Assembly (NCBI GenBank): GCA_030949385.1 | Contig: JAUZSP010000001.1 | Span: forward strand, 62,001-126,000 | Source: Gammaproteobacteria bacterium | GTDB lineage: Bacteria > Pseudomonadota > Gammaproteobacteria > JAUZRS01 | Length of the DNA: 64,000 nucleotides | Direction of reading: 5' to 3' | Shown here: piece after piece, positions 39,082-46,829 of the stretch | Numbering within the stretch: position 1 is the stretch's first letter | How the letters are laid out: each line of letters opens with the position of its first letter | Notes under the pieces: model-generated | The model's input: only the letters and a program-made list of their open reading frames with translations | Databases searched by the model: none | What the model was told of the DNA's origin: nothing | Program-made: the position numbers and the translations under genes

Positions 39082-39942
39082 TTATTTAGAGGGATTGTGT
39101 GGCCAACTGCGTCGATTGAGAACGTAACCGCCGACTTTTTGAGAAAAAGGGATCAGCAACAGACGGTGTAAACGTGAGCACTGGTTCACACTTTCAAACC
39201 CGTGAAGGCCAATGTTCATCTTCTGCTGACCTTGGCGAGGTTGAGCGCGGTAGGTGCCAAAGAGGCGATCCCACCACGGCAGATTAAAACCAAAATTGCT
39301 GTTGGTTTCGTCCTCTTCTACGGAGTGGTGAATTCGGTGCATGTCGGGGGTGACCAGAACCCAGCGCAGCACCCGATCCAGTTTGGGCGGCAGGCTGATG
39401 TTGCTGTGGTTGAACATCGCCGCGCCGTTGAGAATCACTTCGAAGATCAACACCGCTACCGCTGCGGGCCCGAGCAGAATGATGGCGGCAAATTTAACCG
39501 TCATGGAGAAGAGAATTTCCAGCGGATGGAAGCGTAGGCCGGTGGTGACATCAAAATCGAGGTCGCTGTGGTGGACGCGGTGCAGCCGCCACAACATGGG
39601 CAGAGCGTGTACCAGAACGTGCTGAAAATAGATCACCAAGTCGAGCAGGATCACCGCTAACAGCACCGCCAGCCCCTCGGGCAGGGAGAAATAGTTGAGC
39701 AGCCCCCACTGTTGTTGTTCGGCAAAGGTGGCCATGCCGATGGCAGCGGTGGGGAAGATCAGTCGTAGGACGATGCTGTTGAGCACCACCAGTGCGAGGT
39801 TGTTGAGCCAGCGTTTGGGTTTGCTCACCAGAAGAGTGCGGCAGGGTTTGAGGCTCTCCCACAGTGCCATCAGCAGGAATACGCCAATGAAAAAGCTCAG
39901 GCGCACGGTGGTTTCGTTTTCCAGCAGAGTGGTGAGGGTCAT
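39082..39942 (-). CDS. Sterol desaturase/fatty acid hydroxylase superfamily protein
   Basis: This 286-residue di-iron membrane enzyme has four or five hydrophobic helices. The histidine clusters of the superfamily are HVLVH near residue 107, HRVHHSD near 121, then FNHSN and HRIHHSVEEDE near 205. The substrate is unknown but is probably a lipid. It lies seven bases downstream of hflD on the same strand and may be co-transcribed with it. Confidence 0.88.
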   Translation of the reverse strand: MTLTTLLENETTVRLSFFIGVFLLMALWESLKPCRTLLVSKPKRWLNNLALVVLNSIVLRLIFPTAAIGMATFAEQQQWGLLNYFSLPEGLAVLLAVILLDLVIYFQHVLVHALPMLWRLHRVHHSDLDFDVTTGLRFHPLEILFSMTVKFAAIILLGPAAVAVLIFEVILNGAAMFNHSNISLPPKLDRVLRWVLVTPDMHRIHHSVEEDETNSNFGFNLPWWDRLFGTYRAQPRQGQQKMNIGLHGFESVNQCSRLHRLLLIPFSQKVGGYVLNRRSWPHNPSK

Positions 39943-39949
39943 GGGGGTC

Positions 39950-40579
39950 TCAGTGGGTGGTCACGCGCAATAAATGATCAACACAAGCGACCATTTTGCT
40001 GCGTTTGAACAGCAACTGCCAGCGACTGCCTCCGCACTGTCGCCACAACACGGCAGCCCGAATGCCCGCCAGCAGCAGGACTCGGATGCGGGCGGCGGTG
40101 TCGTTGTTTTGCAGGTGGTTGTTGTTGCCGTTGACCATGATGCGAGGGCGCAGGGTGCTGATGGTGTCGCCGTACAGCCCCGCCAGCCGTGCGATCATGT
40201 TTTCGTGCAGGGGGCCGAAATGCTCCAGCTGCTCCTGTGCCGCCTGAATGCCTCGTTGAATGCGGTTCAGCATTGCGGTGTCTTTGATCAGTTTGCGTTC
40301 TAGGTGCATCAAGGTCATGACGTAGCGGGTCAGATCCACATCCCGTTTGTCTTCTCCGCCTTGCAGTTGGTCGCGCAGCACGATCAGGCCGCCGCGTAGG
40401 GGAACCTGTCCGCCGTAAATGTCCTCTACGTCGCTGGCTTCCAGTTTAAACAAGCTTTGTAACAGTGGCTCAAAAGCGTCGTTGTCACCTTTGCCGTGGT
40501 AGGCGAAGGCTTTGACTTGATGGGTGGCTTGGAAGAGCGCGGCTAGGGCGATCATTTGATCTTCGAGGGTGTGGGACAT
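39950..40579 (-). CDS. hflD: High-frequency-lysogenization protein HflD homologue
   Basis: This 209-residue helical HflD-family protein is peripheral to the inner membrane; in E. coli it binds lambda CII. The family pattern is clear: QMIALAALFQATHQVKAFA, RGGLIVLRDQL, RYVMTLMHLERKL and a C-terminal RIRVLLLAGIRAAVLWRQCGG. In many gammaproteobacteria it follows mnmA. Here the region upstream of its start holds the cassette array instead, so the array may have entered between mnmA and hflD. Confidence 0.92.
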   Translation of the reverse strand: MSHTLEDQMIALAALFQATHQVKAFAYHGKGDNDAFEPLLQSLFKLEASDVEDIYGGQVPLRGGLIVLRDQLQGGEDKRDVDLTRYVMTLMHLERKLIKDTAMLNRIQRGIQAAQEQLEHFGPLHENMIARLAGLYGDTISTLRPRIMVNGNNNHLQNNDTAARIRVLLLAGIRAAVLWRQCGGSRWQLLFKRSKMVACVDHLLRVTTH

Positions 40580-40795
40580 GGGGTGTTTTTATCTTGCTTG
40601 CGGTTGTGATTAAGAATTTGGATTATAAGGTGCTTTGAGCGTATTGCAATCATGTTGCGCTGGGGTGTTGGGTTTGGGGGCTTGCTTTAAGAGGTGCTTT
40701 GGGTTATAAATTCTTTTTACGCCGTTTTTTTCTGTGATGGCGTTGGGGGTTTTTATTTAACTGTTTGAAAATACTGGTTTTATTGTGTGTTTTAA

Positions 40796-40981
40796 TTCCT
40801 AACGGGTTTGATAAATGGCCTAAATGATTGGGGTTTGACTGATAACACGGCCTGTGGCCGTACTTTTTTTGCCAATATTGTGTTGGTTTTTATGTAAGTT
40901 GTTGGTTTTTAACGAGATAGAAAGACTTTAAGAATTGGCCGTGTTCACTAAATAAACGGCCACTGGCCGTTTATTACAGAG
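40796..40981 (+). other. Possible degenerate attC site at the left end of the array
   Basis: CCTAAC at 40797-40802 could be a left core box. TTTGATAAATGGCC just after it is an imperfect partner of GGCCGTTTATTACAGA just before the first 150-base element. Two strong hairpins built on GGCC lie between. No matching GTTAGG cassette start is seen upstream. The 40580-40980 gap otherwise holds no gene. Confidence 0.3.
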
Positions 40982-41130
40982 ATGCAGCAGGCGCTCCGCG
41001 CCTACTGCATCGGTTCTGCGGATGTCCATCCCCTTGCTGGCCGACGCTGCGCGCAGTCCATCAAGCGCCTGAACCGGACGAGCCTTATGAAAATAAATTT
41101 TCAACGGCGCGCCGGTTATCCGCAGAACCG
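40981..41130 (+). repeat. 150-base ORF-less cassette element, copy 1
   Basis: This is the first of three near-identical copies (others at 41946 and 44771). It opens with a hairpin in which GATGCAG pairs with CTGCATC and AGGCGC with GCGCCT. It then carries CTGCATCGGTTCTGCGGAT and ends ATCCGCAGAACCG. If the element closed on itself, the end plus the start would read ATCCGCAGAACCGATGCAG, the exact reverse complement of that internal 19-mer. It has no reading frame. Its right edge is the first base of a canonical GTTAGGT core. Confidence 0.75.
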
Positions 41131-41198
41131 TTAGGTGCTCAATATGCCCAGCGTCTAACTTGTTTTACTTTTTAGGGTGAAAAACTCGGAGAAATGTC

Positions 41199-41447
41199 AT
41201 GAGTGATGAAAATGATGGAATTAAAGCAGCAGGAGCTGGTGCAGCAACAGGAGCAGCTGGATCTGTTGCCGCAGTTTCCAGTGCGGGTGTGGTAACTGGT
41301 TTGGGAGCTACGGGTATAACCTCTGGGCTTTCAGCTATTGGAGCTGTAGCTGGTGGAGGTATGGCTACTGGACTTGCTATTACCGCAGCCGCACCTTTGG
41401 CAGTAGGTGCTATTGGTTATGGATTGTATAAGTGGTTAAAAGACTAA
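41199..41447 (+). CDS. Small glycine-zipper membrane protein, cassette A
   Basis: This 82-residue protein belongs to no family I recognise. After a short acidic N-terminus almost the whole chain is Gly/Ala-rich and hydrophobic, with small-residue spacing typical of glycine zippers. It ends in YGLYKWLKD. This composition resembles membrane-inserting or pore-forming peptides such as bacteriocin precursors and holin-like proteins. GGAG lies a few bases before the ATG. It is the first gene of the cassette and probably pairs with the next gene. Confidence 0.6.
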   Translation: MSDENDGIKAAGAGAATGAAGSVAAVSSAGVVTGLGATGITSGLSAIGAVAGGGMATGLAITAAAPLAVGAIGYGLYKWLKD

Positions 41448-41518
41448 ATTCTATTTAGTAATAAAGCCAACTATCGTTGGTTTAATTTTTGAATTCAGGT
41501 TTTAAAAATTAGGATATT

Positions 41519-41851
41519 ATGAAGATTAATTATGACGACTTAGAAGATAAACAACTTGCGGAATTAATAAAAGGAGAAAAAACATTCGAGCTTATAGGAC
41601 TAAGCGGAAGAATAAGTGATGCAGTTTTAGTTGTTGAAACTGCAATAGAGATTCAGGGTTTTAGTTGTCGTATATACACTTATGGAAGAGTTGCTGCCTC
41701 TGGAGGCACCTTATTCGGTGGAATAACAGGAGTGCTTGGGTTGGCATCAGTTGTAGGTATAGCTGCTCACAACTTGGCTACATTAAATCCAGATTATGAA
41801 ATTTCAAAGCACCTTGTAGATAATTCGATATTAATAAAATACTGCAAATAG
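41519..41851 (+). CDS. Small protein with C-terminal membrane segment, cassette A
   Basis: This 110-residue protein is not recognised. The first 60 residues are soluble and acidic (DYDDLEDKQL-like start), followed by YTYGRVAASGGTLFGGITGV and a hydrophobic stretch to about residue 90 (LGLASVVGIAAHNLATLNPD), then a short charged tail. The Gly-rich membrane segment is similar in character to that of the upstream protein. The stop lies immediately before the attC of the cassette. Confidence 0.6.
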   Translation: MKINYDDLEDKQLAELIKGEKTFELIGLSGRISDAVLVVETAIEIQGFSCRIYTYGRVAASGGTLFGGITGVLGLASVVGIAAHNLATLNPDYEISKHLVDNSILIKYCK

Positions 41852-41852
41852 C

Positions 41853-41946
41853 ACCTAACAAAAAAATCCAGCGGACAGCTTAAAGCGTCACGGTTTTTGC
41901 TATTCGCAAAAAGCCGCGCCACTTTAATCTGCCGCTGATTTTGGCG
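41853..41946 (+). other. attC recombination site of cassette A
   Basis: The left box ACCTAAC (41853-41859) is followed by an imperfect 94-base palindrome. ATCCAGCGG pairs with CCGCTGAT with one extrahelical C, and TTTTTGC pairs with GCAAAAA in the centre. The site ends ...TTTTGGCG. These are the structural marks of an integron attC site, including the unpaired base that sets strand choice. Confidence 0.75.
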
Positions 41947-42095
41947 ATGCAGCAGGCGCTCCGCGCCTACTGCATCGGTTCTGCGGATGTCCATCCCCTT
42001 GCTGGCCGTCGCTGCGCGCAGTCCATCAAGCGCCTGAACCGGACGAACCTTATGAAAATAAATTTTCAACGGAGCGCTGGTTATCCGCAGAACCG
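41946..42095 (+). repeat. 150-base ORF-less cassette element, copy 2
   Basis: It is 150 bases, differing from copy 1 at only a few positions. It lies exactly between the last G of the cassette A attC and the TTAGGGC start of cassette B, so both edges coincide with integron crossover points. Confidence 0.75.
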
Positions 42096-42183
42096 TTAGG
42101 GCTCTCAAATAAATTCATCGAGATCTGCAAGTTGAATAATGAGATAATTCATATAATTTCTGAGAAGCAGTTAAGGTATTAAA

Positions 42184-43146
42184 GTGGCAGTAAATAGAAA
42201 CAAAGTAGATTTATGGAAGGCTGACGTTGCTAAGTCAGTTGATTTTTATAATAAATGGTTTATGACATTCGCTCCAAAAGCATTTAGGGATACTCGCATT
42301 GAGACCACCAAACAAGTGGAAGAAGCCCTTACTTGGACTGAAAACTTGACGAATATACTTCCTGAAACGCTTATAAGTCATCCTTCAGTTTTGTCAATGC
42401 TCAGAATGACGACTTGCCCACCCATTGCTCGAGATCGCCTAATAGGGCTTGCTGGTGTAACCCCTAATTTAGTGAAAAGCATGGAGAAAGACGCTCGTGT
42501 TCCTCCAAAGATGAAGCAGCCTAAACTAATTACAGAACTTAAAATGATCGGTGTGATTATTGAGAAAATGGCAGACCCTGATATATTTGTCTGGAAAGAT
42601 CGTGGGGATAAGGGTTCTAAAGAAGAAGTTCGTCGTGCATCAACTATCGTTGCTGATCGGCTATGCGGTGCTGTCGCTGACCCAATTATTCGTAATGCTC
42701 AAGAACAACGGCAACTTGCGGCCATGAAGGTATGGTTTGAAGCCCGTGGGTATCGTGAGCTTAAATCAGGTGAAGCTGAAGATTGGCTTTCTATGCCTAA
42801 CGGCACTTTTTCATTTCGGTTCAATGTGCAAGTGAATCAAGGCGACGAAGGTAAGCAGGTTAATATCCCAGTTGATGCTGTAATCATGCGTAAGGACGCA
42901 AAGAAAGGTGATTTCCCAGCATTGTTTGAAGCAAAGTCTGCTGGCGATTTTACCAACACAAACAAACGCCGTAAAGAAGAAGCCATCAAAATTCAACAAC
43001 TTCGCCACACATACGGCGAAAAAGTCACTTTTGACCTGTTTTTATGTGGTTATTTTGATTCTGGTTACCTTGGCTATGAAGCGGCTGAAGGTATTGACTG
43101 GGTTTGGGAACACCGTATTGACGATTTAGCACGGTTTGGATTTTAA
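42184..43146 (+). CDS. XamI-like type II restriction endonuclease
   Basis: This 320-residue protein with a GTG start resembles the XamI family of type II endonucleases, known to cut GTCGAC. It has the N-terminal KVDLWKADVAKSVDFYNKWF and FAPKAFRDTRIETTKQVE, the helical CPPIARDRLIGLAG, and a PD-(D/E)XK-like core PVDAVIMRKDAKKGDFPALFEAKSAGDF near residues 222-250. The methyltransferase follows two bases later, which supports an R-M pair. Recognition specificity is inferred from family only. The A+T-rich base use differs from the flanking core genes, consistent with transfer. Confidence 0.75.
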   Translation: MAVNRNKVDLWKADVAKSVDFYNKWFMTFAPKAFRDTRIETTKQVEEALTWTENLTNILPETLISHPSVLSMLRMTTCPPIARDRLIGLAGVTPNLVKSMEKDARVPPKMKQPKLITELKMIGVIIEKMADPDIFVWKDRGDKGSKEEVRRASTIVADRLCGAVADPIIRNAQEQRQLAAMKVWFEARGYRELKSGEAEDWLSMPNGTFSFRFNVQVNQGDEGKQVNIPVDAVIMRKDAKKGDFPALFEAKSAGDFTNTNKRRKEEAIKIQQLRHTYGEKVTFDLFLCGYFDSGYLGYEAAEGIDWVWEHRIDDLARFGF

Positions 43147-43148
43147 AA

Positions 43149-44684
43149 ATGAAAGTTGATCAGCTTGAAAACCAGCGTCAGACGTTACAGGCGAAACTTG
43201 ACAGGCAAAAGACCCAAAAAGAACGTAATATCATGGGGCAATTTTCAACGCCTAATATGTTGGCAAATGATGTTTTAATCCATGCAAAAAATATTCTCCC
43301 TAAGCGTAGCAAAGTTCGTTTTCTTGATCCAGCGTTTGGTACAGGTTCATTTTACAGTGCGTTGAATAGCGTGTTCCCTGAATCCCGTATTGAAGCTGCG
43401 ACTGGATTTGAAATTGACGAACATTATGGACAACCAGCTTTAAAGCTATGGGAAGAAACTGACCTTAATTATCAACTTGCAGACTTCACAAAGCAACCAC
43501 CACCAAGTGAAGATGAAAAATATAATTTAATCATTTGTAATCCGCCTTATGTGCGCCACCATCATATAAACGGACAAAAAGAACGACTTCAAGCTAAAGC
43601 ACTTGAAGCTGCTAACATGAAGTTGTCTGGCTTGGCTGGTCTGTACTGCCACTTTTTGGCACTTGCACACCCGTGGATGAAGAAAAATGGTATCGCTGGG
43701 TGGCTAATACCAAGTGAATTCATGGATGTTAATTATGGTCAAGCTGTTAAAAACTACTTGTTGAATGAAGTAACTCTTTTTCAGATTCATCGGTTTGACC
43801 CTAGCGATGTTCAATTTGATGATGCTCTTGTTTCATCTGCTGTTGTTTGGTTTAAAAACAAAAAGCCTAGCAAAACTCATAAGGTAAAATTCACGTATGG
43901 CGGCACAATCGATAAACCAACACATGAAAAAGACGTTAGCCTTCCCGTGTTAGCAAAAGAAAAAAAATGGACGCGCTTTCCGCTTTCTAGCGAACGCAAA
44001 GAAAACAATGATCCAAGATTGAATGATTTCTTTTCGGTGAAGCGTGGTATTGCAACTGGTGACAATAAGTTTTTTGTGCTTACTCGCGAACAAATTAAAA
44101 ATCGGGGTCTCGCACTTGAACAATTTCGCCCTATCTTACCAAGTCCGCGCTACCTTAATGTGACTGAAGTTAAATCTGATGAAAACGGTTATCCAGAAAT
44201 TGAAAATCAATTGTTCGTTCTGGACTGCAAACTTCCACTTGATGAAGTAAAACGCAATTATCCTAAACTTTACGACTACCTTGAAAGCGGTGTTCAGTCA
44301 GGCGTATCTGAACGGTATTTGTGTAAAAATCGTAAGATTTGGTATTCACAAGAAAATCGCGCTGAAAGCCGCTTTTATTGCACGTATATAGGTCGTTCAG
44401 ATAAGGAAGGGAAAAAACCTTTCCGTTTTGTTCTGAATAGGTCAAAAGCGATTGTGGCTAATTCATATTTGATACTTTACCCCAAGCCCCATCTGGAAAA
44501 AGAAATTGAACTGAATCCAGACTTGAATGAACAGCTACTTGAAGCGTTGAACAAAATTACCGGTAAAGCCATGCTTGATGAAGGTCGCGTGTATGGTGGT
44601 GGAATGTATAAAATGGAACCAAAAGAACTGGCAAATGTTTCTGCTGTAGAAATCGGTGAATTGTTACATGCTGCCGTGCCCTAA
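43149..44684 (+). CDS. N6-adenine DNA methyltransferase of the cassette R-M system
   Basis: This 511-residue class I (gamma-type) adenine methyltransferase is related to the TaqI/Eco57I group. Motif X region MGQFSTPNMLANDVLIHAKN precedes motif I FLDPAFGTGSFYSAL near residue 58, and catalytic motif IV is NPPYVRHHH near 130. The target-recognition domain occupies roughly 270-480. It protects host sites from the neighbouring XamI-like nuclease. The stop lies inside the left box of the cassette's attC (GCCCTAAC). Confidence 0.85.
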   Translation: MKVDQLENQRQTLQAKLDRQKTQKERNIMGQFSTPNMLANDVLIHAKNILPKRSKVRFLDPAFGTGSFYSALNSVFPESRIEAATGFEIDEHYGQPALKLWEETDLNYQLADFTKQPPPSEDEKYNLIICNPPYVRHHHINGQKERLQAKALEAANMKLSGLAGLYCHFLALAHPWMKKNGIAGWLIPSEFMDVNYGQAVKNYLLNEVTLFQIHRFDPSDVQFDDALVSSAVVWFKNKKPSKTHKVKFTYGGTIDKPTHEKDVSLPVLAKEKKWTRFPLSSERKENNDPRLNDFFSVKRGIATGDNKFFVLTREQIKNRGLALEQFRPILPSPRYLNVTEVKSDENGYPEIENQLFVLDCKLPLDEVKRNYPKLYDYLESGVQSGVSERYLCKNRKIWYSQENRAESRFYCTYIGRSDKEGKKPFRFVLNRSKAIVANSYLILYPKPHLEKEIELNPDLNEQLLEALNKITGKAMLDEGRVYGGGMYKMEPKELANVSAVEIGELLHAAVP

Positions 44685-44771
44685 CAAGTTTGTCCAGCTG
44701 ATAGCCAAAAGTTTCACGCTTTTTGCTTTCGCAAAAAGACGCGCCACTTTTGTCTACAGCTGACAAAAGCG
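44679..44771 (+). other. attC recombination site of cassette B
   Basis: CCCTAAC is followed by a long imperfect palindrome. TTTGTCCAGCTG pairs with CAGCTGACAAA with one extrahelical C, CCAAAAGT pairs with ACTTTTGT, and CTTTTTGC pairs with GCAAAAAG at the tip. The site ends ...ACAAAAGCG. Confidence 0.75.
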
Positions 44772-44919
44772 ATGCAGCAGGCGCTCCGCGCCTACTGCAT
44801 CGGTTCTGCGGATGTCCATCCCCTTGCTGGCCGTCGCTGCGCGCAGTCCATCAGCGCCTGAACCGGACGAACCTTATGAAAATAAATTTTCAACGGAGCG
44901 CCGGTTATCCGCAGCACCG
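44771..44919 (+). repeat. 150-base ORF-less cassette element, copy 3
   Basis: It is 149 bases, with one base lost in the middle and GCAGCACCG instead of GCAGAACCG at the end. It follows the cassette B attC directly. The right edge reads GTCATATT, not GTTAGG, so this is where the recognisable array stops. Confidence 0.75.
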
Positions 44920-45039
44920 TCATATTCTTAAAAAATAAATTCAGTAAACCTATAAAACAAACGAAAAAGAGAAAAATACAGTGCTGATCTGGTGGTGCTG
45001 TACAATAAGTCTTCATTTTAAATTTACAAGGGAGGATTA

Positions 45040-45354
45040 ATGGATAACTCAGAATATCTACAATGTATAGATGATATATTGAATAAAATTGATGAGACTC
45101 TAGAAGAGCTCGATTTGGATATTGAGCTTGAAATAAGTGACGGCAAGTTAGTCATTGTCTTTGATGATAATCAACAATATATTCTCAATAGCCAAAGTGT
45201 GAACCAACAACTTTGGTTGGCAGAGCCAGGTGGTGGTTGGCATTATGATTTTAAAGATGGTCAGTTTATCTGTGATAAACGTGGTCTGGACATTCTTAAG
45301 ACCCTTGAACTATTGATGTCTGAAAAACTCTCTCAGAAAATAGTGCTGAAATAG
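45040..45354 (+). CDS. cyaY: Frataxin-like iron donor CyaY
   Basis: This 104-residue bacterial frataxin is an iron-binding regulator of Fe-S cluster assembly. The N-terminal acidic helix (NSEYLQCIDDILNKIDETLE) and the sheet motifs KLVIVFDDNQQYILNSQ, QQLWLAEPGGGWHYDF and GQFICDKRG match CyaY. A strong GGGAGGA ribosome site precedes the ATG. It is a core gene, so it probably marks the chromosomal right flank of the cassette array and is not itself a cassette. Confidence 0.9.
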   Translation: MDNSEYLQCIDDILNKIDETLEELDLDIELEISDGKLVIVFDDNQQYILNSQSVNQQLWLAEPGGGWHYDFKDGQFICDKRGLDILKTLELLMSEKLSQKIVLK

Positions 45355-45474
45355 CAATCCAACAGCTTAAATTCATCCCAGATTGAAAAATAGGACCATT
45401 AAAAAGCCTGATTAATTACGGCGGGGGCAAGGTGGTGGAAGCTGTGGGCTGATGGTGGTTATTTAAAAGTGGAT

Positions 45475-45527
45475 TTGGGGTGAAAAAATTGGGATGGTGC
45501 TGTTTTCTGTTGGGATTTTCACCCCAA
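45475..45527. repeat. 12-base perfect inverted repeat
   Basis: TTGGGGTGAAAA at 45475-45486 is repeated inverted at 45516-45527 with a 29-base spacer. It lies in the 203-base gap between cyaY and the homing endonuclease fragment, which otherwise shows no gene. Confidence 0.5.
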
Positions 45528-45557
45528 TTTACGATGAGTCTGTGTTTCTACTTTCAA

Positions 45558-45756
45558 CTAAAAAATGGCTTTGGTCGTCAAAAATTTCTTCACAAACCGT
45601 TGCCGTGCTTCGAACATTTCATCTGTATACCGCCCGTTTCTGGGTGTGAGTCGGATGTAATCCTTTAAGACTAATTCCGCCCGCTTTTTCTTGTAAGTCA
45701 GAAGGTAAGGGGTGATCTGTTCAAGCAAATCGAGAGCCTGCCTATTGCTAACAGAG
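45558..45756 (-). pseudogene. LAGLIDADG homing endonuclease, C-terminal part
   Basis: The minus strand reads SNRQALDLLEQITPYLLTYK, KRAELVLKDYIRLTPRNGRY and TDEMFEARQRFVKKFL, a typical C-terminus of small LAGLIDADG proteins. The N-terminal part is at 48253-48498. The IS630-family element sits between them. Removing it with one copy of the flanking AGAG restores a continuous frame reading SLTYSVSNRQAL. Confidence 0.8.
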
Positions 45757-46829
45757 TGTAGTGTCCTGAATATACCGATCATTTGCCTAGTGCTGCTCTA
45801 GCACGACCCACTTTTTCCAGAATATGCTCAGCACTTTTAGTCCAGACAAAAGGTTTTGGTTCCTTATTATGATGATCAATAAATTGTCGAATCTTTTCCT
45901 CTAGGTCATTGACTGAAGTAAAAATACCACGCTTTAATTGTTTTTGCGTGAGCAACCCAAAAAACGTTCCACTAAATTAAGCCATGAGGAACTGGTTGGA
46001 ATAAAATGCAAAGCAACTCTCTTATTACGCGCTAACCATTTCCTTACCTTTTCGTGCTTATGAGTCCCATAATTATCAACAATGATATGCAAATCCAACT
46101 CTTGCTCCACTTGTTTCTCAACGGTTTTTAAAAATGACAAAAACTCTTGATGGCGGTGTCGTGACTTGCACTCTCCAATCACTTTTCCACTGGCAACATC
46201 TAATGCGGCAAATAAAGTACTGGTACCATGACGTTTATAATCATGAGTCATGGTTCCAGCCCGTCCCTTTTTCAGGGGTAAACCAGGTTGAGTACGATCT
46301 AATGCTTGTATAGAGGACTTTTCATCAACACAAAAAACCACCGCATTCTCAGGGGGCGATAAATAGAGACCCACAACATCAACCAATTTCTCTTCAAATT
46401 TTGGATCATTACTGACTTTAAAACCCTTTGTAAGATGGGGTTTCAGTCCACTCTCTTGCCATACACGATTCACAAAACTGTGCGTGGTTTTCAATACTTT
46501 AGCCAAGGTGCGTGTTGACCAGTGTGTCGCTCCCTCTGGTTTTAATTGTGTGGTCATACGAATAATCTCTGAACGTAATTTTGCTTGCTCCTCTGTTTTT
46601 TTCCTCCATGATTACCTCCACGAGGGCGTTCTTTTGCTATTCCAATATATCCAAATTTGGCATAACGATTTCTCCAACGGCCAACCGTATGAGCACCGAC
46701 ATCAAGATGTTTAGAAATTTCAATATTAGAAAAACCCTCTGCTGACAGGAGGATGATTTTTGATCGCTCTGCTAGCCGAACGGCTGTTTTTCGTCCTCGA
46801 ATATTCTTTTCAAGAGCGACTTTTTCTTC

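Larger units (their letters stand above)
41131..41946 (+). mobile_element. Integron-type gene cassette A (two small membrane-protein genes)
   Basis: The cassette starts TTAGGTGC right after copy 1 and ends at the last G of an attC site. The left box of that attC, GCACCTAAC (41851-41859), is the exact complement of GTTAGGTGC (41130-41138), as required for a cassette that was once a circle. It carries the genes at 41199 and 41519. Confidence 0.65.
42096..44771 (+). mobile_element. Integron-type gene cassette B (restriction-modification)
   Basis: The cassette starts TTAGGGC at 42096. The left box of its attC, GCCCTAAC (44678-44685), is the exact complement of GTTAGGGC (42095-42102). It carries a restriction endonuclease and its methyltransferase. 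Confidence 0.65.

Noticed and set aside
42184-43146. Transposase or unrelated ORFan
   Set aside because: The paired methyltransferase two bases downstream and a PD-(D/E)XK-like core support a restriction endonuclease.
40981-44919. CRISPR array suggested by regular repeats
   Set aside because: The repeats are 150 bases, only three copies, separated by gene-sized intervals, and their ends fit integron crossover points.
40981-44919. Group IIC intron or a known attC-targeting insertion sequence as the origin of the 150-base element
   Set aside because: No reverse transcriptase or transposase and no group II domain V-like hairpin is visible; the element is too short.
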